Shown here piece after piece: positions 1 to 7,430 of a DNA stretch of 64,000 nucleotides. The stretch covers positions 124,001 through 188,000 of the forward strand of contig NZ_BMSE01000014.1 of the NCBI RefSeq assembly GCF_014648995.1. The letters run 5' to 3'. The position numbers and the translations under genes are program-made. Origin of the DNA: Streptomyces massasporeus (GTDB lineage: Bacteria > Actinomycetota > Actinomycetes > Streptomycetales > Streptomycetaceae). The notes below the pieces were generated by a model. That model was not told the origin of the DNA, made no database searches, and saw only the letters and a list, made by a program, of their open reading frames with translations. Numbering within the stretch: position 1 is the stretch's first letter; the number at the start of each line of letters is the position of its first letter.

Positions 1-90
1 GGCGGCCTGCTCATCGCCACCCTGGGTGTGCTGCTGCCCGCCGGCTGGGCCGCCAGGACCCGAACCGCGACCGCCCTGCGCACTGAATAG
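1..90 (+). CDS. C-terminal end of an FtsX/MacB-like ABC transporter permease (partial)
   Basis: The first 29 codons, open from the left edge to TAG at 88-90, encode a hydrophobic stretch followed by a basic tail (LLPAGWAARTRTATALRTE). This hydrophobic-then-RxARxRxAxALR ending is typical of FtsX-like ABC permeases, where the last membrane helix is followed by a short cytoplasmic tail. Only the end is in the window, so substrate and full family cannot be read. It is convergent with the minus-strand DUF5994 gene ending 7 bases downstream. Confidence 0.55.
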   Translation, partial: GGLLIATLGVLLPAGWAARTRTATALRTE

Positions 91-96
91 AGGTAG

Positions 97-570
97 TCAA
101 AGGCTGGTGTCGATCAAAATCTGCTGGGCCTGCTTGGGGCTGCCGGATCGGACCGCTTCGGTCATCGCGGCTCGCGCCGCCTCGGGGGGCGTGTCCGGGG
201 GGACCACGAGCAGGGAGAAGTGGTCCTGGTCCCCTCGGGTCACGAGCGCGGTTTCGTCGCCCACGGAGAAGACGTCGATGTGCACCACACGGTCGTCGAC
301 GGTCACCCGCGTCGGTATTTCGTCCCAGGCCGCGGAGTCCAGGCCGATCCGTGTGATCGGCCCGAGGCGCTCGGTCAGGGCGCTGATCAGGCCGGGCAGT
401 TCGGAGGCGAGACTCCTTGAACGGGGCCACCACGCGCCGTCGAGGATGCTCTGGCGTTCGTGAGTGGTGGTGAGCCGCAGAAGCGCCGTTCCGGGACGCA
501 TGGATTCGTGTGCACCGTCCGCCAGAAGACCTGCCGGAGGCGGGGAATCGGGATCGGGCATCGTGCTCAC
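97..570 (-). CDS. DUF5994 family protein (paralogue 1)
   Basis: 157 residues, GTG start at 570. It carries the DUF5994 signature seen in all four copies here: an LDGAWWPRSRSL block near residue 45, an ELPxLxxxL helix, a G-x-I/V-x-R strand, and LLVVPPDTPPEAA near residue 120. The function of DUF5994 is not known. It is the last gene of a minus-strand run (2269 to 97) holding three DUF5994 paralogues and two small partners. The bases before the start (AGGTGAGCACGATG) closely match those before the short gene at 2484. Confidence 0.8.
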   Translation of the reverse strand: MSTMPDPDSPPPAGLLADGAHESMRPGTALLRLTTTHERQSILDGAWWPRSRSLASELPGLISALTERLGPITRIGLDSAAWDEIPTRVTVDDRVVHIDVFSVGDETALVTRGDQDHFSLLVVPPDTPPEAARAAMTEAVRSGSPKQAQQILIDTSL

Positions 571-614
571 CTGCCTGTTCGGGGCCTCCTCGCGTCCACG
601 CTACTCCTGGCGGG

Positions 615-1031
615 TCAGGCGCGGTCGCCGAGCACGGCGGTCATGATCGGCTCGGCTGCCTCCTCGGTGGTGTCGGGCGGCACGACCAGCAGGTCCCAGC
701 GGCCGTGGCCGGGGGCGAGCAGGACGACGGTGTCCGGGGCGTGCGCTGCGACGGCCTTCCGCAGTCGTACGACCTGGTTGGCGACGAGCATCCGGCCGGG
801 CGCCGCGGACCAGGCCGCTCCGTTCACCGTGACGCCGGAGATGTGTCCCCAGGCGCGCGGCAGTGCGGCGAGCAGCTGCGGAAGCTCCGCCAGGAGGTCG
901 TACGAACGTGGCCACCACACCCCGTCGAGGCGACGTGGCAGCGCGCTGTGGGGCGCGAGCCGCAGGCGGAGGAGAGGGCGGATGGACGGTGCGGGCGGTG
1001 CGGGCGGTGCGGGTGGCGCTGTGGTGATCAT
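615..1031 (-). CDS. DUF5994 family protein (paralogue 2)
   Basis: 138 residues. The ATG at 1031 is chosen because it overlaps the upstream stop (ATGA), as in coupled Streptomyces genes; longer frames would run inside the neighbour. After a Pro/Ala-rich N-terminus, residues 32-45 give the LDGVWWPRSYDL block, followed by ELPQLLAAL and the C-terminal WDLLVVPPDTTEEAA motif. It is 44 bases upstream of the next paralogue. Role unknown; DUF5994 proteins often occur in multiple copies in Streptomyces. Confidence 0.8.
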   Translation of the reverse strand: MITTAPPAPPAPPAPSIRPLLRLRLAPHSALPRRLDGVWWPRSYDLLAELPQLLAALPRAWGHISGVTVNGAAWSAAPGRMLVANQVVRLRKAVAAHAPDTVVLLAPGHGRWDLLVVPPDTTEEAAEPIMTAVLGDRA

Positions 1032-1528
1032 GGCGTTTCCTTCGACGGATTGTGAAGCTCGGCCGCCAGGAGCTCGCTCGCGGTGAGGTGGAGCGCGGGG
1101 TCGGCAGCCGCGGCCATGAGCCGTGCCGCCGTGGCGGTCTCGGTCCGGGATGGGACGACGAGCAGGTCCCAGCGTCCGACGCCGTACGAGAAGAGCCGAA
1201 TCATGTGCGGGTCGAAACCGGAGGCGAACCACGCGGCCTTCACCGTGTGCCCGGGCACGGGCAGGTCGCAGGGCGCCGCCGGCCAGGTGTCGCGGTGGGA
1301 CGCCATGCGTGACACGCGTCCTCGCGTCGCGTCGAACGCCTCGGTGAGTGCGGGCAGTTCGGCCATCAGGTCATCGGTGTGGGGCCACCATGCGCCGCAG
1401 AGGGGGCCGGGCGGGAAGGTCGGTGGGCGCAGGGCGAGCCGGGCAGGGCGCGGTGGCGTGCCTACCGGGCGGCTGGCGGCGCGGTAGCCGGTCCTCGGCG
1501 GTGGGCCCGTGCCGGTGTGCGGGTTCAT
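1028..1528 (-). CDS. DUF5994 family protein (paralogue 3)
   Basis: 166 residues, ATG at 1528 preceded by AGGAA. The family blocks are CGAWWPHTDDL (residues 43-53), ELPALTEAF, a VAGHT-like segment (VPGHTVKAAWF) and RWDLLVVPSRTE. The C-terminus is longer than in paralogues 1 and 2 and resembles the plus-strand copy at 5823, so 1028-1528 and 5823-6419 look like one sub-type. It overlaps the next gene by four bases, which implies translational coupling. Confidence 0.8.
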   Translation of the reverse strand: MNPHTGTGPPPRTGYRAASRPVGTPPRPARLALRPPTFPPGPLCGAWWPHTDDLMAELPALTEAFDATRGRVSRMASHRDTWPAAPCDLPVPGHTVKAAWFASGFDPHMIRLFSYGVGRWDLLVVPSRTETATAARLMAAAADPALHLTASELLAAELHNPSKETP

Positions 1529-1587
1529 GGTCGTGGTTCCTGTCCTCGGGCGGCCGTCCTGCGACTGCCGGTGCCGCTGGGCGGGCG

Positions 1588-1974
1588 TCAGCCAGGCTCG
1601 TCGGTGTGGGCGCGTCGTGCCTGGGTGTGGCTGGTGGCCAGCCAGGGCGACCGGGCAACGGTCTCTTCGCCGACATGCCCGGTGTCGACGGTGAGATGGA
1701 GCAGGGTGCCCTGCCCGTCGGGGCCCGCGGGGTAGCTGCGGGGCTCGTCGCAGCGGAGGTTCCGGCGCAGTAGCTGCGTCACTCGTTGGGCGATGTCGGG
1801 GCTGGCGGCGATGATGCGGACCTCCGCGAGGTCGCCCATGGGGAGATCACCAGCGGCGGTCTCGTACGCCGGCGGGTCTTCGCTTGTGCCGTGACTGCTG
1901 CCGGTGTCGGTGCCTTGGCTGCGGCTTCGGCTGAGCGGCGCGGGCATGGACGTGACCTCTGTTCTGTCGGTCAT
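1588..1974 (-). CDS. Small hypothetical protein in the DUF5994 operon
   Basis: 128 residues, ATG at 1974. The first ~40 residues are Ser/Thr/Gly-rich and probably disordered. Residues 48-102 look folded (LAEVRIIAASPDIAQRV, then a GTLLHLTVDT strand) with an alternating strand-helix pattern. I do not recognise the family. It lies between the small membrane protein at 2269 and the DUF5994 genes in the same direction, so it is probably co-transcribed. Confidence 0.55.
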   Translation of the reverse strand: MTDRTEVTSMPAPLSRSRSQGTDTGSSHGTSEDPPAYETAAGDLPMGDLAEVRIIAASPDIAQRVTQLLRRNLRCDEPRSYPAGPDGQGTLLHLTVDTGHVGEETVARSPWLATSHTQARRAHTDEPG

Positions 1975-1981
1975 TGCGGCC

Positions 1982-2269
1982 TCAACGTCCCGCGGCGTTC
2001 CGCGTGTTGTGCGTCGTCCGTTCCCGGTGGCGGCGCGGTCGGTGGCGCCCCCGCCCGCCGTCGCGATGGTCGCGACGGTCGAGCGCAGCGGACGGGGTGG
2101 AGTGCCATGGGGGCGGCGGGGTGGTGCCGGCGGCTGGGGGGCCGGGAAGAAAGCGGCTGGAGGAACGCAAGGCGATCCCTTCGCTGTGTGCGGAGTTGAG
2201 CCGGTGGATCACGTACGCTTCGGCGGCGATGAGCACGAGGAGCGCGGCGATGCCGAGGTCGATGTCCAT
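1982..2269 (-). CDS. Small single-pass membrane protein, DUF5994 partner
   Basis: 95 residues, ATG at 2269. Residues 5-22 form one hydrophobic helix (IAALLVLIAAEAYVI) followed by HRLNSAHSEG and a long Pro/Arg-rich tail. The plus-strand protein at 6416 has the same plan (helix, then IRLLNSQHGDRMA, then basic tail) and also sits directly beside a DUF5994 gene. That repeated arrangement supports this as a real gene and suggests a functional pairing at the membrane. Stop at 1982, 7 bases before the next start. Confidence 0.5.
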   Translation of the reverse strand: MDIDLGIAALLVLIAAEAYVIHRLNSAHSEGIALRSSSRFLPGPPAAGTTPPPPWHSTPSAALDRRDHRDGGRGRHRPRRHRERTTHNTRNAAGR

Positions 2270-2274
2270 GGCGG

Positions 2275-2484
2275 TCACGACCTGACGGTCGGTCGAACGC
2301 GGGAAGAGCCGGGGAGAAGCGGGCCCGCCGTCCCTCGGGCGCGTGGTGGTGCATGGGTGCCGGTGGTGCCGGTGGTGCCGTTCGTGCCCGTGGCGCCGGT
2401 GGTGAAGAGCTGCAGTACGGCCCTGCGCGGGTCGGGCACCGGCCACGCGTCGGCGGCGGAGAGGGAATCGAAGGCCGGGGCCAT
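2275..2484 (-). CDS. Short ORF, possible truncated DUF5994 remnant
   Basis: 69 residues from ATG at 2484. The bases before the start (CAGGTCAGCACGATGG) nearly match those before the DUF5994 gene at 570 (CAGGTGAGCACGATGC), and PRRAVLQLFTTG resembles the RPGTALLRLTTT stretch of that paralogue. The WWPRS core is absent; instead there is a GTxGTTGTTGT run and a basic tail. I read it as the first gene of the operon or a leftover N-terminal piece of a fourth DUF5994 copy. Weak as a functional protein. Confidence 0.3.
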   Translation of the reverse strand: MAPAFDSLSAADAWPVPDPRRAVLQLFTTGATGTNGTTGTTGTHAPPRARGTAGPLLPGSSRVRPTVRS

Positions 2485-2585
2485 CGTGCTGACCTGTCTC
2501 CGGAAGCTCCTGCGCTGCGCGAGGCTTCCGGCGAAGTGTCTCGCCGAGGACGAGACCAGCGCGGAAGCCGGTGTGCGACATGCCC

Positions 2586-2725
2586 TCAGTACCTCCACCG
2601 TACTCCCGTGCGCCCCCCACTGTCGGGAAGCGGACGGAACGCCGCACCCGCCTCGGCGTTCTCGTCCACCGTCGGTCCCGAAGGGCAGCGCGGCCGCGGG
2701 AGTACGGTGGAAGACACCGAGGGCG
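2586..2725. promoter_or_regulatory. Divergent promoter/leader modules with a 15-bp inverted repeat
   Basis: CGGGAGTACGGTGGA occurs at 2697-2711 on the plus strand and perfectly inverted at 2594-2608. Each copy is followed on its own strand by a GAGGG block, and about 60 bases further by CTCGGCGA. One arm points at the GNAT-like gene (2813), the other at the DUF5994 operon (from 2484 or 2269). A third, diverged copy precedes the plus-strand DUF5994 gene (5707-5721). I infer a shared promoter or operator with a conserved leader; the sigma factor or regulator is unknown. Confidence 0.5.
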
Positions 2726-2812
2726 TCGCGCGCCGACTCCGACACCGGTGCCGCTCTCGGCGACCGACGACGCCGGGCCGGGTCCGTCCGTGCCCGAAGC
2801 AGGGCTTGCCTC

Positions 2813-3487
2813 ATGACCGTGAACGTGCCGGCTGCGCCGACGACCACAGAACTCCTCGGGCGTCCCGTCGGTTCGCACCCGCCCGCGACGCGGAAGCCCG
2901 GCCCGAGGCCGGAACGGGGCTCCTCGCCCCGGGAAGGGCAACGCGTCCGTCCGCTGACCCGGCGTCAGATCGAGGACCATCTGCAGGAACTGGGTGATCT
3001 GTACGCGGAGACGTCCGGCGGCGGCCCCTGGGCGTGGAACCAAGCCCGCAGCGCCTTCCTGCGGCGGCTTGCGGCCGACGCACGGCGTCCGGGATTCGAG
3101 CTGCTGATCGCGGAGACCACCGCGCTGACCGGTTGCGCCTACGGTTTCCCCGTAGGCGGCGACGGCCCTTGGTGGGAGGGCTTCGACGGATACCTTCCGG
3201 GGCGGCTGCTGCGGCTTGCCGCCTCCGGGCGTCTCTTCGTGATCTCCGGGATCCACGTTCCCACCCGGGTACGCAGGCAGAACCAGGACCGTGCCTGGAA
3301 CCTCGCCCGTCGCCTGCAGAAACGGCTGCTCACCGACCACGGTGCCGCCGTCGCCGTCACGCTGGTGAAGCGCTCCGACCACAGGACCGTCGACGCGCTG
3401 CGGTCCTGGGGATGGCGGTACATCGAAGGCGACACACCGCGGACGGCCCCGCTCGGTCCGTTCCGCGTCCTGGTCCTCGACACCTGA
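2813..3487 (+). CDS. GNAT-like acetyltransferase
   Basis: 224 residues, ATG at 2813. After a disordered Pro/Arg-rich N-terminus (1-45), residues 50-224 look like a GNAT fold: an N-terminal helix pair, FELLIAETTALTGCAYGF as the beta2-beta3 region, LFVISGIHVPTRVRRQNQD at the acetyl-CoA-binding strand/loop, a helix (AWNLARRLQKRLL), then a late VTLVKRS strand. The classic R/QxxGxG/A loop is degenerate (RRQNQDRA), so activity is uncertain. It is transcribed from the right arm of the divergent module, opposite the DUF5994 operon. Substrate not predictable. Confidence 0.55.
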   Translation: MTVNVPAAPTTTELLGRPVGSHPPATRKPGPRPERGSSPREGQRVRPLTRRQIEDHLQELGDLYAETSGGGPWAWNQARSAFLRRLAADARRPGFELLIAETTALTGCAYGFPVGGDGPWWEGFDGYLPGRLLRLAASGRLFVISGIHVPTRVRRQNQDRAWNLARRLQKRLLTDHGAAVAVTLVKRSDHRTVDALRSWGWRYIEGDTPRTAPLGPFRVLVLDT

Positions 3488-3521
3488 GCCCCCGGGCCCC
3501 GCCTCACCGCGGTCACCGCCT

Positions 3522-5237
3522 TCAGGGCGACGGCAGACGCAGGGCGAGGAGGGCCACGTCGTCGGTGCTGCCGGGCGGCATGCGGGCGGGCAGTCGGTCG
3601 CACAGCGTGTCCAGCGGTTCGTGGGCGAGGGCGAGGGCGTGGCGGCGCAGACGGGCGAGGCCGGTGTCCAGGTCGCTGCCGGGGACCTCGATCAGGCCGT
3701 CGGTGTAGAGCAGGAGAGTGGAACCCGCTGGCAGGGCCTGCGCGGCGCTGGGCCGGCTGCCGCCGGTGCCCGGAGGGACACCGAGGACGACTCCCTGTCC
3801 CGCTTCGAGGTACCGCGCCTGTCCGTCCCGGGTCAGCAGCAGAGGCGGGGGGTGCCCCGCGCTGGTCCACCGCAGCGTCCAGGGACCGGTGTGCGGGTCG
3901 CCTTCGAGCAGGGCGAGGACGAGGGTGGCCATGGGGACGGTGGTGATGGCGGGCATGGCGTCGTCGAGGCGGTCGACGACGGCACCGGGCGGGCCGGTGT
4001 GGTCCCAGGCCAGTGAGCGCAGGATGCCGTGCAGTTGCGCCATTCCGGCCGCCGCGGTCAGATCGTGGCCCACGACGTCGCCGATGACCAGCGCGAGCGT
4101 GCCGTCCTTCCGCTCGAACGCGTCGTACCAGTCGCCGCCCACCTGGGAGCCGGCCGGGGCGGGCTGGTAGCGGGCGGCCAGCCGCAGGCGGCCGGGCTGG
4201 GGCAGCGGGGCGAGCAGGTTGCGCTGCATGGCCTCGGCTACGGCGCGCTGGCGGCCGAACCGCCGTGCGTTGTCGATGACCAGGCCGACCCGGCGGCCGA
4301 TGTCGCTCACGACGTCCAGGTCGTCGCCGTCGAAGGGGTGCTCCGGGTCCGTGCGCACCACCGTCAGGGCGCCGGTGATCTGCCCTCGGGGGCCGAGCGG
4401 CACCGTGATGGCCGACGTCGAGCCCACCGTCCGCAGGAAGTCGTCGTGGACGGCGCCCAGGGGAGAGGCGGGCGGTGCGGCCGGATCCGCCTCCTGCTGC
4501 AGTACGGGATCAGCGCCGTTGAGCACCTGGACGAGCGGTGAGTGATCTCCCGCCCCGGCCCCGGTAAGACGCTGGCGCCCGCCCTCCAGTCCGGCCTCCC
4601 GGCCCGCGGGACCGGTCACCGCCACCCGGTGGACCTCCCCGGAACCGACCCGGAGATCCACCGCCGCCCAGTCGGCGAGGCGGGGAACCAGCAGGCGGCC
4701 CAGCCGGACGAGGGCCTCATCGGTCTCCAGGGTCTGGCCGAGTACGTCGGTGATCTCCGCGACCAGCGTCAGCCGCTCGGTGAGGTCCTCCAGAGCACGT
4801 GTGTAGGCCGCACGCTCCCGACGCGCGCTGCGCTCGCCGGCGGTGTCGGTGAACAGCACGGCCATGCCGATGAAGGCGCCGTCGTCCGTCACGGGAGAAG
4901 CGGACCAGGAGAGCGCGATCAGGCGACCGTCACCGCGCAGACAGATGTCGCCCTCCTCGCGTGCCTCGGACCTCTCGGCCACGGCCCGCAGCAGCGGGCA
5001 CTGCTCCCGGGGGATCCTGCCGCCGTGCGCATCCCGGTGCAGCAGGTCGTGTGCGTCCTCCCCGCGCATCGCCGGGGCGGCGCGGCCGAGCAGCCGCTCG
5101 GCCGCCGGATTGACCGCGAGGATCCGTCCGTCGGGATCCACCACGACCAGGGCCGTGCCCAGGTGCCCGACGACCAGCTGCCAGAATCCCCTCTCGGCCG
5201 CCGGCCGGTTCCCCTCGTCTCCCGCGCCCTTCACCAT
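3522..5237 (-). CDS. PAS-GAF-SpoIIE (PP2C-type) serine phosphatase
   Basis: 571 residues. ATG at 5237 is preferred to an upstream in-frame start because GGAGGGGGTGGC lies just before it. Order: PAS (about 18-130, ALVVVDPDGRILAVNPAA), linker helix, GAF (about 165-330), C-terminal SpoIIE-type phosphatase (about 365-571). The metal-site acids are present in VGGDWYDAF, VIGDVVGHD and LYTDGLIE, with STDDVALLAL at the end, so it should be active. Such proteins dephosphorylate STAS anti-anti-sigma factors in partner switching; a STAS gene lies at 7053. Cytoplasmic, no membrane segments. Confidence 0.88.
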   Translation of the reverse strand: MVKGAGDEGNRPAAERGFWQLVVGHLGTALVVVDPDGRILAVNPAAERLLGRAAPAMRGEDAHDLLHRDAHGGRIPREQCPLLRAVAERSEAREEGDICLRGDGRLIALSWSASPVTDDGAFIGMAVLFTDTAGERSARRERAAYTRALEDLTERLTLVAEITDVLGQTLETDEALVRLGRLLVPRLADWAAVDLRVGSGEVHRVAVTGPAGREAGLEGGRQRLTGAGAGDHSPLVQVLNGADPVLQQEADPAAPPASPLGAVHDDFLRTVGSTSAITVPLGPRGQITGALTVVRTDPEHPFDGDDLDVVSDIGRRVGLVIDNARRFGRQRAVAEAMQRNLLAPLPQPGRLRLAARYQPAPAGSQVGGDWYDAFERKDGTLALVIGDVVGHDLTAAAGMAQLHGILRSLAWDHTGPPGAVVDRLDDAMPAITTVPMATLVLALLEGDPHTGPWTLRWTSAGHPPPLLLTRDGQARYLEAGQGVVLGVPPGTGGSRPSAAQALPAGSTLLLYTDGLIEVPGSDLDTGLARLRRHALALAHEPLDTLCDRLPARMPPGSTDDVALLALRLPSP

Positions 5238-5452
5238 GCCACCCCCTCCGTCAGGGAAACCCTCGCCGAAACCCGCGGGCGCATCGGGGGACCGACACAC
5301 CAGTGGATCGATATTCCCGCGACTCGGCACGGATCAGCTCGGCGAGGCCGCGTGGCCGTGTCGTTCCGCCGGCGCGAGACGCTGCGACCACCCTGCTGCG
5401 GCACGCGCTCGGGCTGCCGGAACAACACCCCCTCCGTGAAGGCGACTTCGGT

Positions 5453-5496
5453 CTGAGCGGGTGACGAGAATCGAACTCGCCCTCGGAGCCTGGGGA
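5453..5496 (-). repeat. Degraded 3' fragment of tRNA-Gly (candidate att remnant)
   Basis: From 5455, 26 bases are identical to the 3' end of the intact tRNA-Gly at 19436-19509 (acceptor stem, T-arm). Resemblance then weakens through the anticodon region (CCTCGGAGCCTGGGGA against GCTCTCAGCTTGGGAA). The 5' half of the tRNA is missing. Same orientation as the intact gene. Fits an old attachment-site copy left by an integrating element. Confidence 0.6.
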
Positions 5497-5699
5497 GTGA
5501 CGGCACTTGGGCAGGTGCAGAGGTCCTGACCTGCGCCTACGCGGTCCGGGGCCAGAGAGCGACAGCCCGGATCGCACCGCCCCTGGCCGCGTCGGATCGA
5601 ACCTGTCTGCCACTTGCCCGGAATCGTTGCCTCTCAGGGACGACGGTTCCGGGGAAAAACGCATGGGAGCGTCTTCCGTTGTCCGCACGGTCCGCCGGG

Positions 5700-5790
5700 C
5701 CTGTCGGAGGAGTACGCTGGATTTACCGAGGATATTTCGAACACCGGCTTTCAGGCTCGTGTCGTTTTCGGCGATTCAATATTCCGGGCC
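5700..5790 (+). promoter_or_regulatory. Third copy of the DUF5994 promoter/leader module
   Basis: GAGGAGTACGCTGGA at 5707-5721 matches 12 of 15 positions of the motif at 2697-2711. It is followed by TACCGAGG, AACACCGGCTT and TTCGGCGA at the same spacing as in the minus-strand copy (60 bases from GGAGTACG to CGGCGA). It lies about 105 bases before the DUF5994 start at 5823, so a conserved promoter plus 5' leader is likely. Confidence 0.5.
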
Positions 5791-5822
5791 GATCTCGGTC
5801 GGCCCGGGGCAGGGTTCGCGTC

Positions 5823-6419
5823 ATGATGGCGACCATTACCCACCCGCCGACGACCGAAGCCGAAGACCGGCTCTCCTCGCTCTCTCCGCGTCTGTCGCTG
5901 GCTCCCACCGGCTCCGCACCGGCTCTGCTGGACGGCGCCTGGTGGCCCCGCTCCCGCGATCTCGAGGCGGAACTCCCGTCCCTGACCGCCGTACTGGATC
6001 CGCTGTGGGGGCGGATCACCCGGGTCACGGTGAATCCCGCTCAGTGGCCGGTCATCCCGCGCAAGGTGCCCGTCGCCGGGCACGTGGTGAACGTGGGCTG
6101 GTTCCGGGACGAGCAGGACCCGCACGAACTGCTGTTGCTCTCCTACCACGTGGGCCGCTGGAACCTCTTGGTCGTCCCGCCGCAGACGGCCCCCGACTCG
6201 GCCGCCTGGCTGATGACCGCCGCGAGTGACCCGCGGGGTATGTCGACCGCGAGCCGGTTGATGGAGGAGGCGGCGCGCCTGCGGACGCTGCGCGTCGCCG
6301 ACCGGGCCGTGGAGGCGGTCTGGGACTCCGAAGGAGGGCACGAGCCACCCGACTCGGCCGCACCTCCACGGCTGCCGGCCATGACCGGCACGGTGCCGCA
6401 GCAACCGAGGGGCAGGTGA
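5823..6419 (+). CDS. DUF5994 family protein (paralogue 4)
   Basis: 198 residues, ATG at 5823 (ATGATG; the second ATG is possible). Signature: LDGAWWPRSRDLEAELPSL (about 37-56), GRITRVTVN, VPVAGHVVNVGWF, WNLLVVPPQTAPDSAAWLM. The C-terminal ~50 residues are Arg/Pro-rich. The stop overlaps the GTG of the next small membrane gene (GTGA). Closest in layout to paralogue 3. Function unknown. Confidence 0.82.
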   Translation: MMATITHPPTTEAEDRLSSLSPRLSLAPTGSAPALLDGAWWPRSRDLEAELPSLTAVLDPLWGRITRVTVNPAQWPVIPRKVPVAGHVVNVGWFRDEQDPHELLLLSYHVGRWNLLVVPPQTAPDSAAWLMTAASDPRGMSTASRLMEEAARLRTLRVADRAVEAVWDSEGGHEPPDSAAPPRLPAMTGTVPQQPRGR

Positions 6420-6736
6420 GGACGGTGGAGACCTTCGTGACCGTGGCCGTGATCCTGGCACTGATCGTGGTCGGGGCGCTCCTCATCCGCCTGCTGAACT
6501 CGCAGCACGGCGACCGTATGGCCGGCGTCCATTACGGCCACACCGGGATGCCTGTAGCGGGACCGGCTCCGTCGGCTCGGCGAAGGGCCCGCGGCGGGGC
6601 GGTGACGAGCCGTACCGGCCGCCCCGGTCGACCCGGACCCGGCGTACGCGGGCGACTCCGCCCGCGTGCCCGTGAAGGAGCGAGCCCCACCCTTCCGGCA
6701 GGCTCGCCCGGCCCGTCACCCGAGGGGCGGAACTGA
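6416..6736 (+). CDS. Small single-pass membrane protein, DUF5994 partner
   Basis: 106 residues, GTG at 6416 overlapping the DUF5994 stop. Residues 6-25 are one hydrophobic helix (VTVAVILALIVVGALLI) followed by RLLNSQHGDRMAG, then a long Arg/Pro/Gly tail. Helix plus RLNSxH resembles the minus-strand protein at 1982-2269, giving a second DUF5994/small-membrane-protein pair. Likely co-translated with paralogue 4. Confidence 0.6.
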   Translation: MRTVETFVTVAVILALIVVGALLIRLLNSQHGDRMAGVHYGHTGMPVAGPAPSARRRARGGAVTSRTGRPGRPGPGVRGRLRPRAREGASPTLPAGSPGPSPEGRN

Positions 6737-7052
6737 CCGCACCGACAGCACAACCCCGCAATCCGGGACCCCGGCCGCAGCCGCGCACACGACAGGCCGG
6801 GGGCCCACCCGCGTCCGGTGTCCGCAGGCCGGGGCAGCCAACCCTCCAGGACACGATGCCGTCGGACGCGGACCTTGTGTCCGGTTCGTGGCGCATCCCG
6901 GACGGCCGGTCCACCACGATGCCCGCCGACCCGGGCTCGTGGAACGGCCCTCCACCCGCCACTTCGCACACCCCGTATCGGCGGCACGCAGCGAGGGCAG
7001 GACCCGGTCCGGCCACGACGGCTCGCCGACGGGCACTCCGAACCGAGGAGCC
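6737..7052. other. No gene recognised
   Basis: 316 bases between the small membrane protein and the STAS gene. Very GC-rich; several frames are open by composition only. No hairpin terminator or promoter that I can support. Confidence 0.4.
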
Positions 7053-7430
7053 ATGCCCCTTCCACGGCTGAACGTCCACCGGCACGACCACCCCACCCGC
7101 ACGCTGATCACCCTTTCGGGGGCGATCGACCTGGCCACCGCCCCGCTCGTACGGGCCGCGCTGGCCGAATGCCTGAACGACGGCACGGGTATCACCGACG
7201 TCGACCTCACGGGAGTCACCTTCTGCGACGCCAGCGGGCTCAACGTCTTCCTCACGGCATCGGGGCTCGCCACCGAAGCCGGCATGATTCTCCGGTTGCA
7301 CCATCCGCCGCCGATCATGGCCCGCATCATCGAGATCACCGGCTCCGGTTTCCTGGTCCACGAGCTCCCCACCGGCCGGACGCCGTCACGTCGGTCTCCC
7401 GAGGAGGCTCAGTCGAGGGCGGTGAGGTGA
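7053..7430 (+). CDS. STAS-domain anti-anti-sigma factor
   Basis: 125 residues, ATG at 7053 with GAGGAG before it. The whole protein is one STAS domain: TLITLSGAIDLATAPLV, then DVDLTGVTFCDASGLNVFL with the conserved DxSG loop (DASG, about residues 60-63), where the Ser is the phosphorylation site. Unphosphorylated STAS proteins bind an anti-sigma kinase and free a sigma factor. No RsbW-type kinase adjoins it (one lies far off at 55312); the two SpoIIE-type phosphatases at 3522 and 7409 are the obvious partners. Its 3' end overlaps the convergent phosphatase gene by 22 bases. Confidence 0.88.
   Translation: MPLPRLNVHRHDHPTRTLITLSGAIDLATAPLVRAALAECLNDGTGITDVDLTGVTFCDASGLNVFLTASGLATEAGMILRLHHPPPIMARIIEITGSGFLVHELPTGRTPSRRSPEEAQSRAVR

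Larger units (their letters stand above)
5238..5822. other. Gene-free stretch with tRNA remnant and DUF5994 promoter
   Basis: No convincing gene is seen. The left half is the upstream region of the phosphatase. It holds the tRNA-Gly 3' remnant (5453-5496) and, further right, the third copy of the GGAGTACG module with its conserved leader running to the DUF5994 start at 5823. Short frames here lack ribosome sites and family resemblance. Confidence 0.6.

Noticed and set aside
5614..5826. Conserved leader at 5700-5790 read as a peptide (EYAGFTEDISNTGFQA)
   Set aside because: Two copies show peptide-like conservative changes, but the third copy (2697) has indels that break the frame and no start or ribosome site is present; regulatory conservation is favoured.
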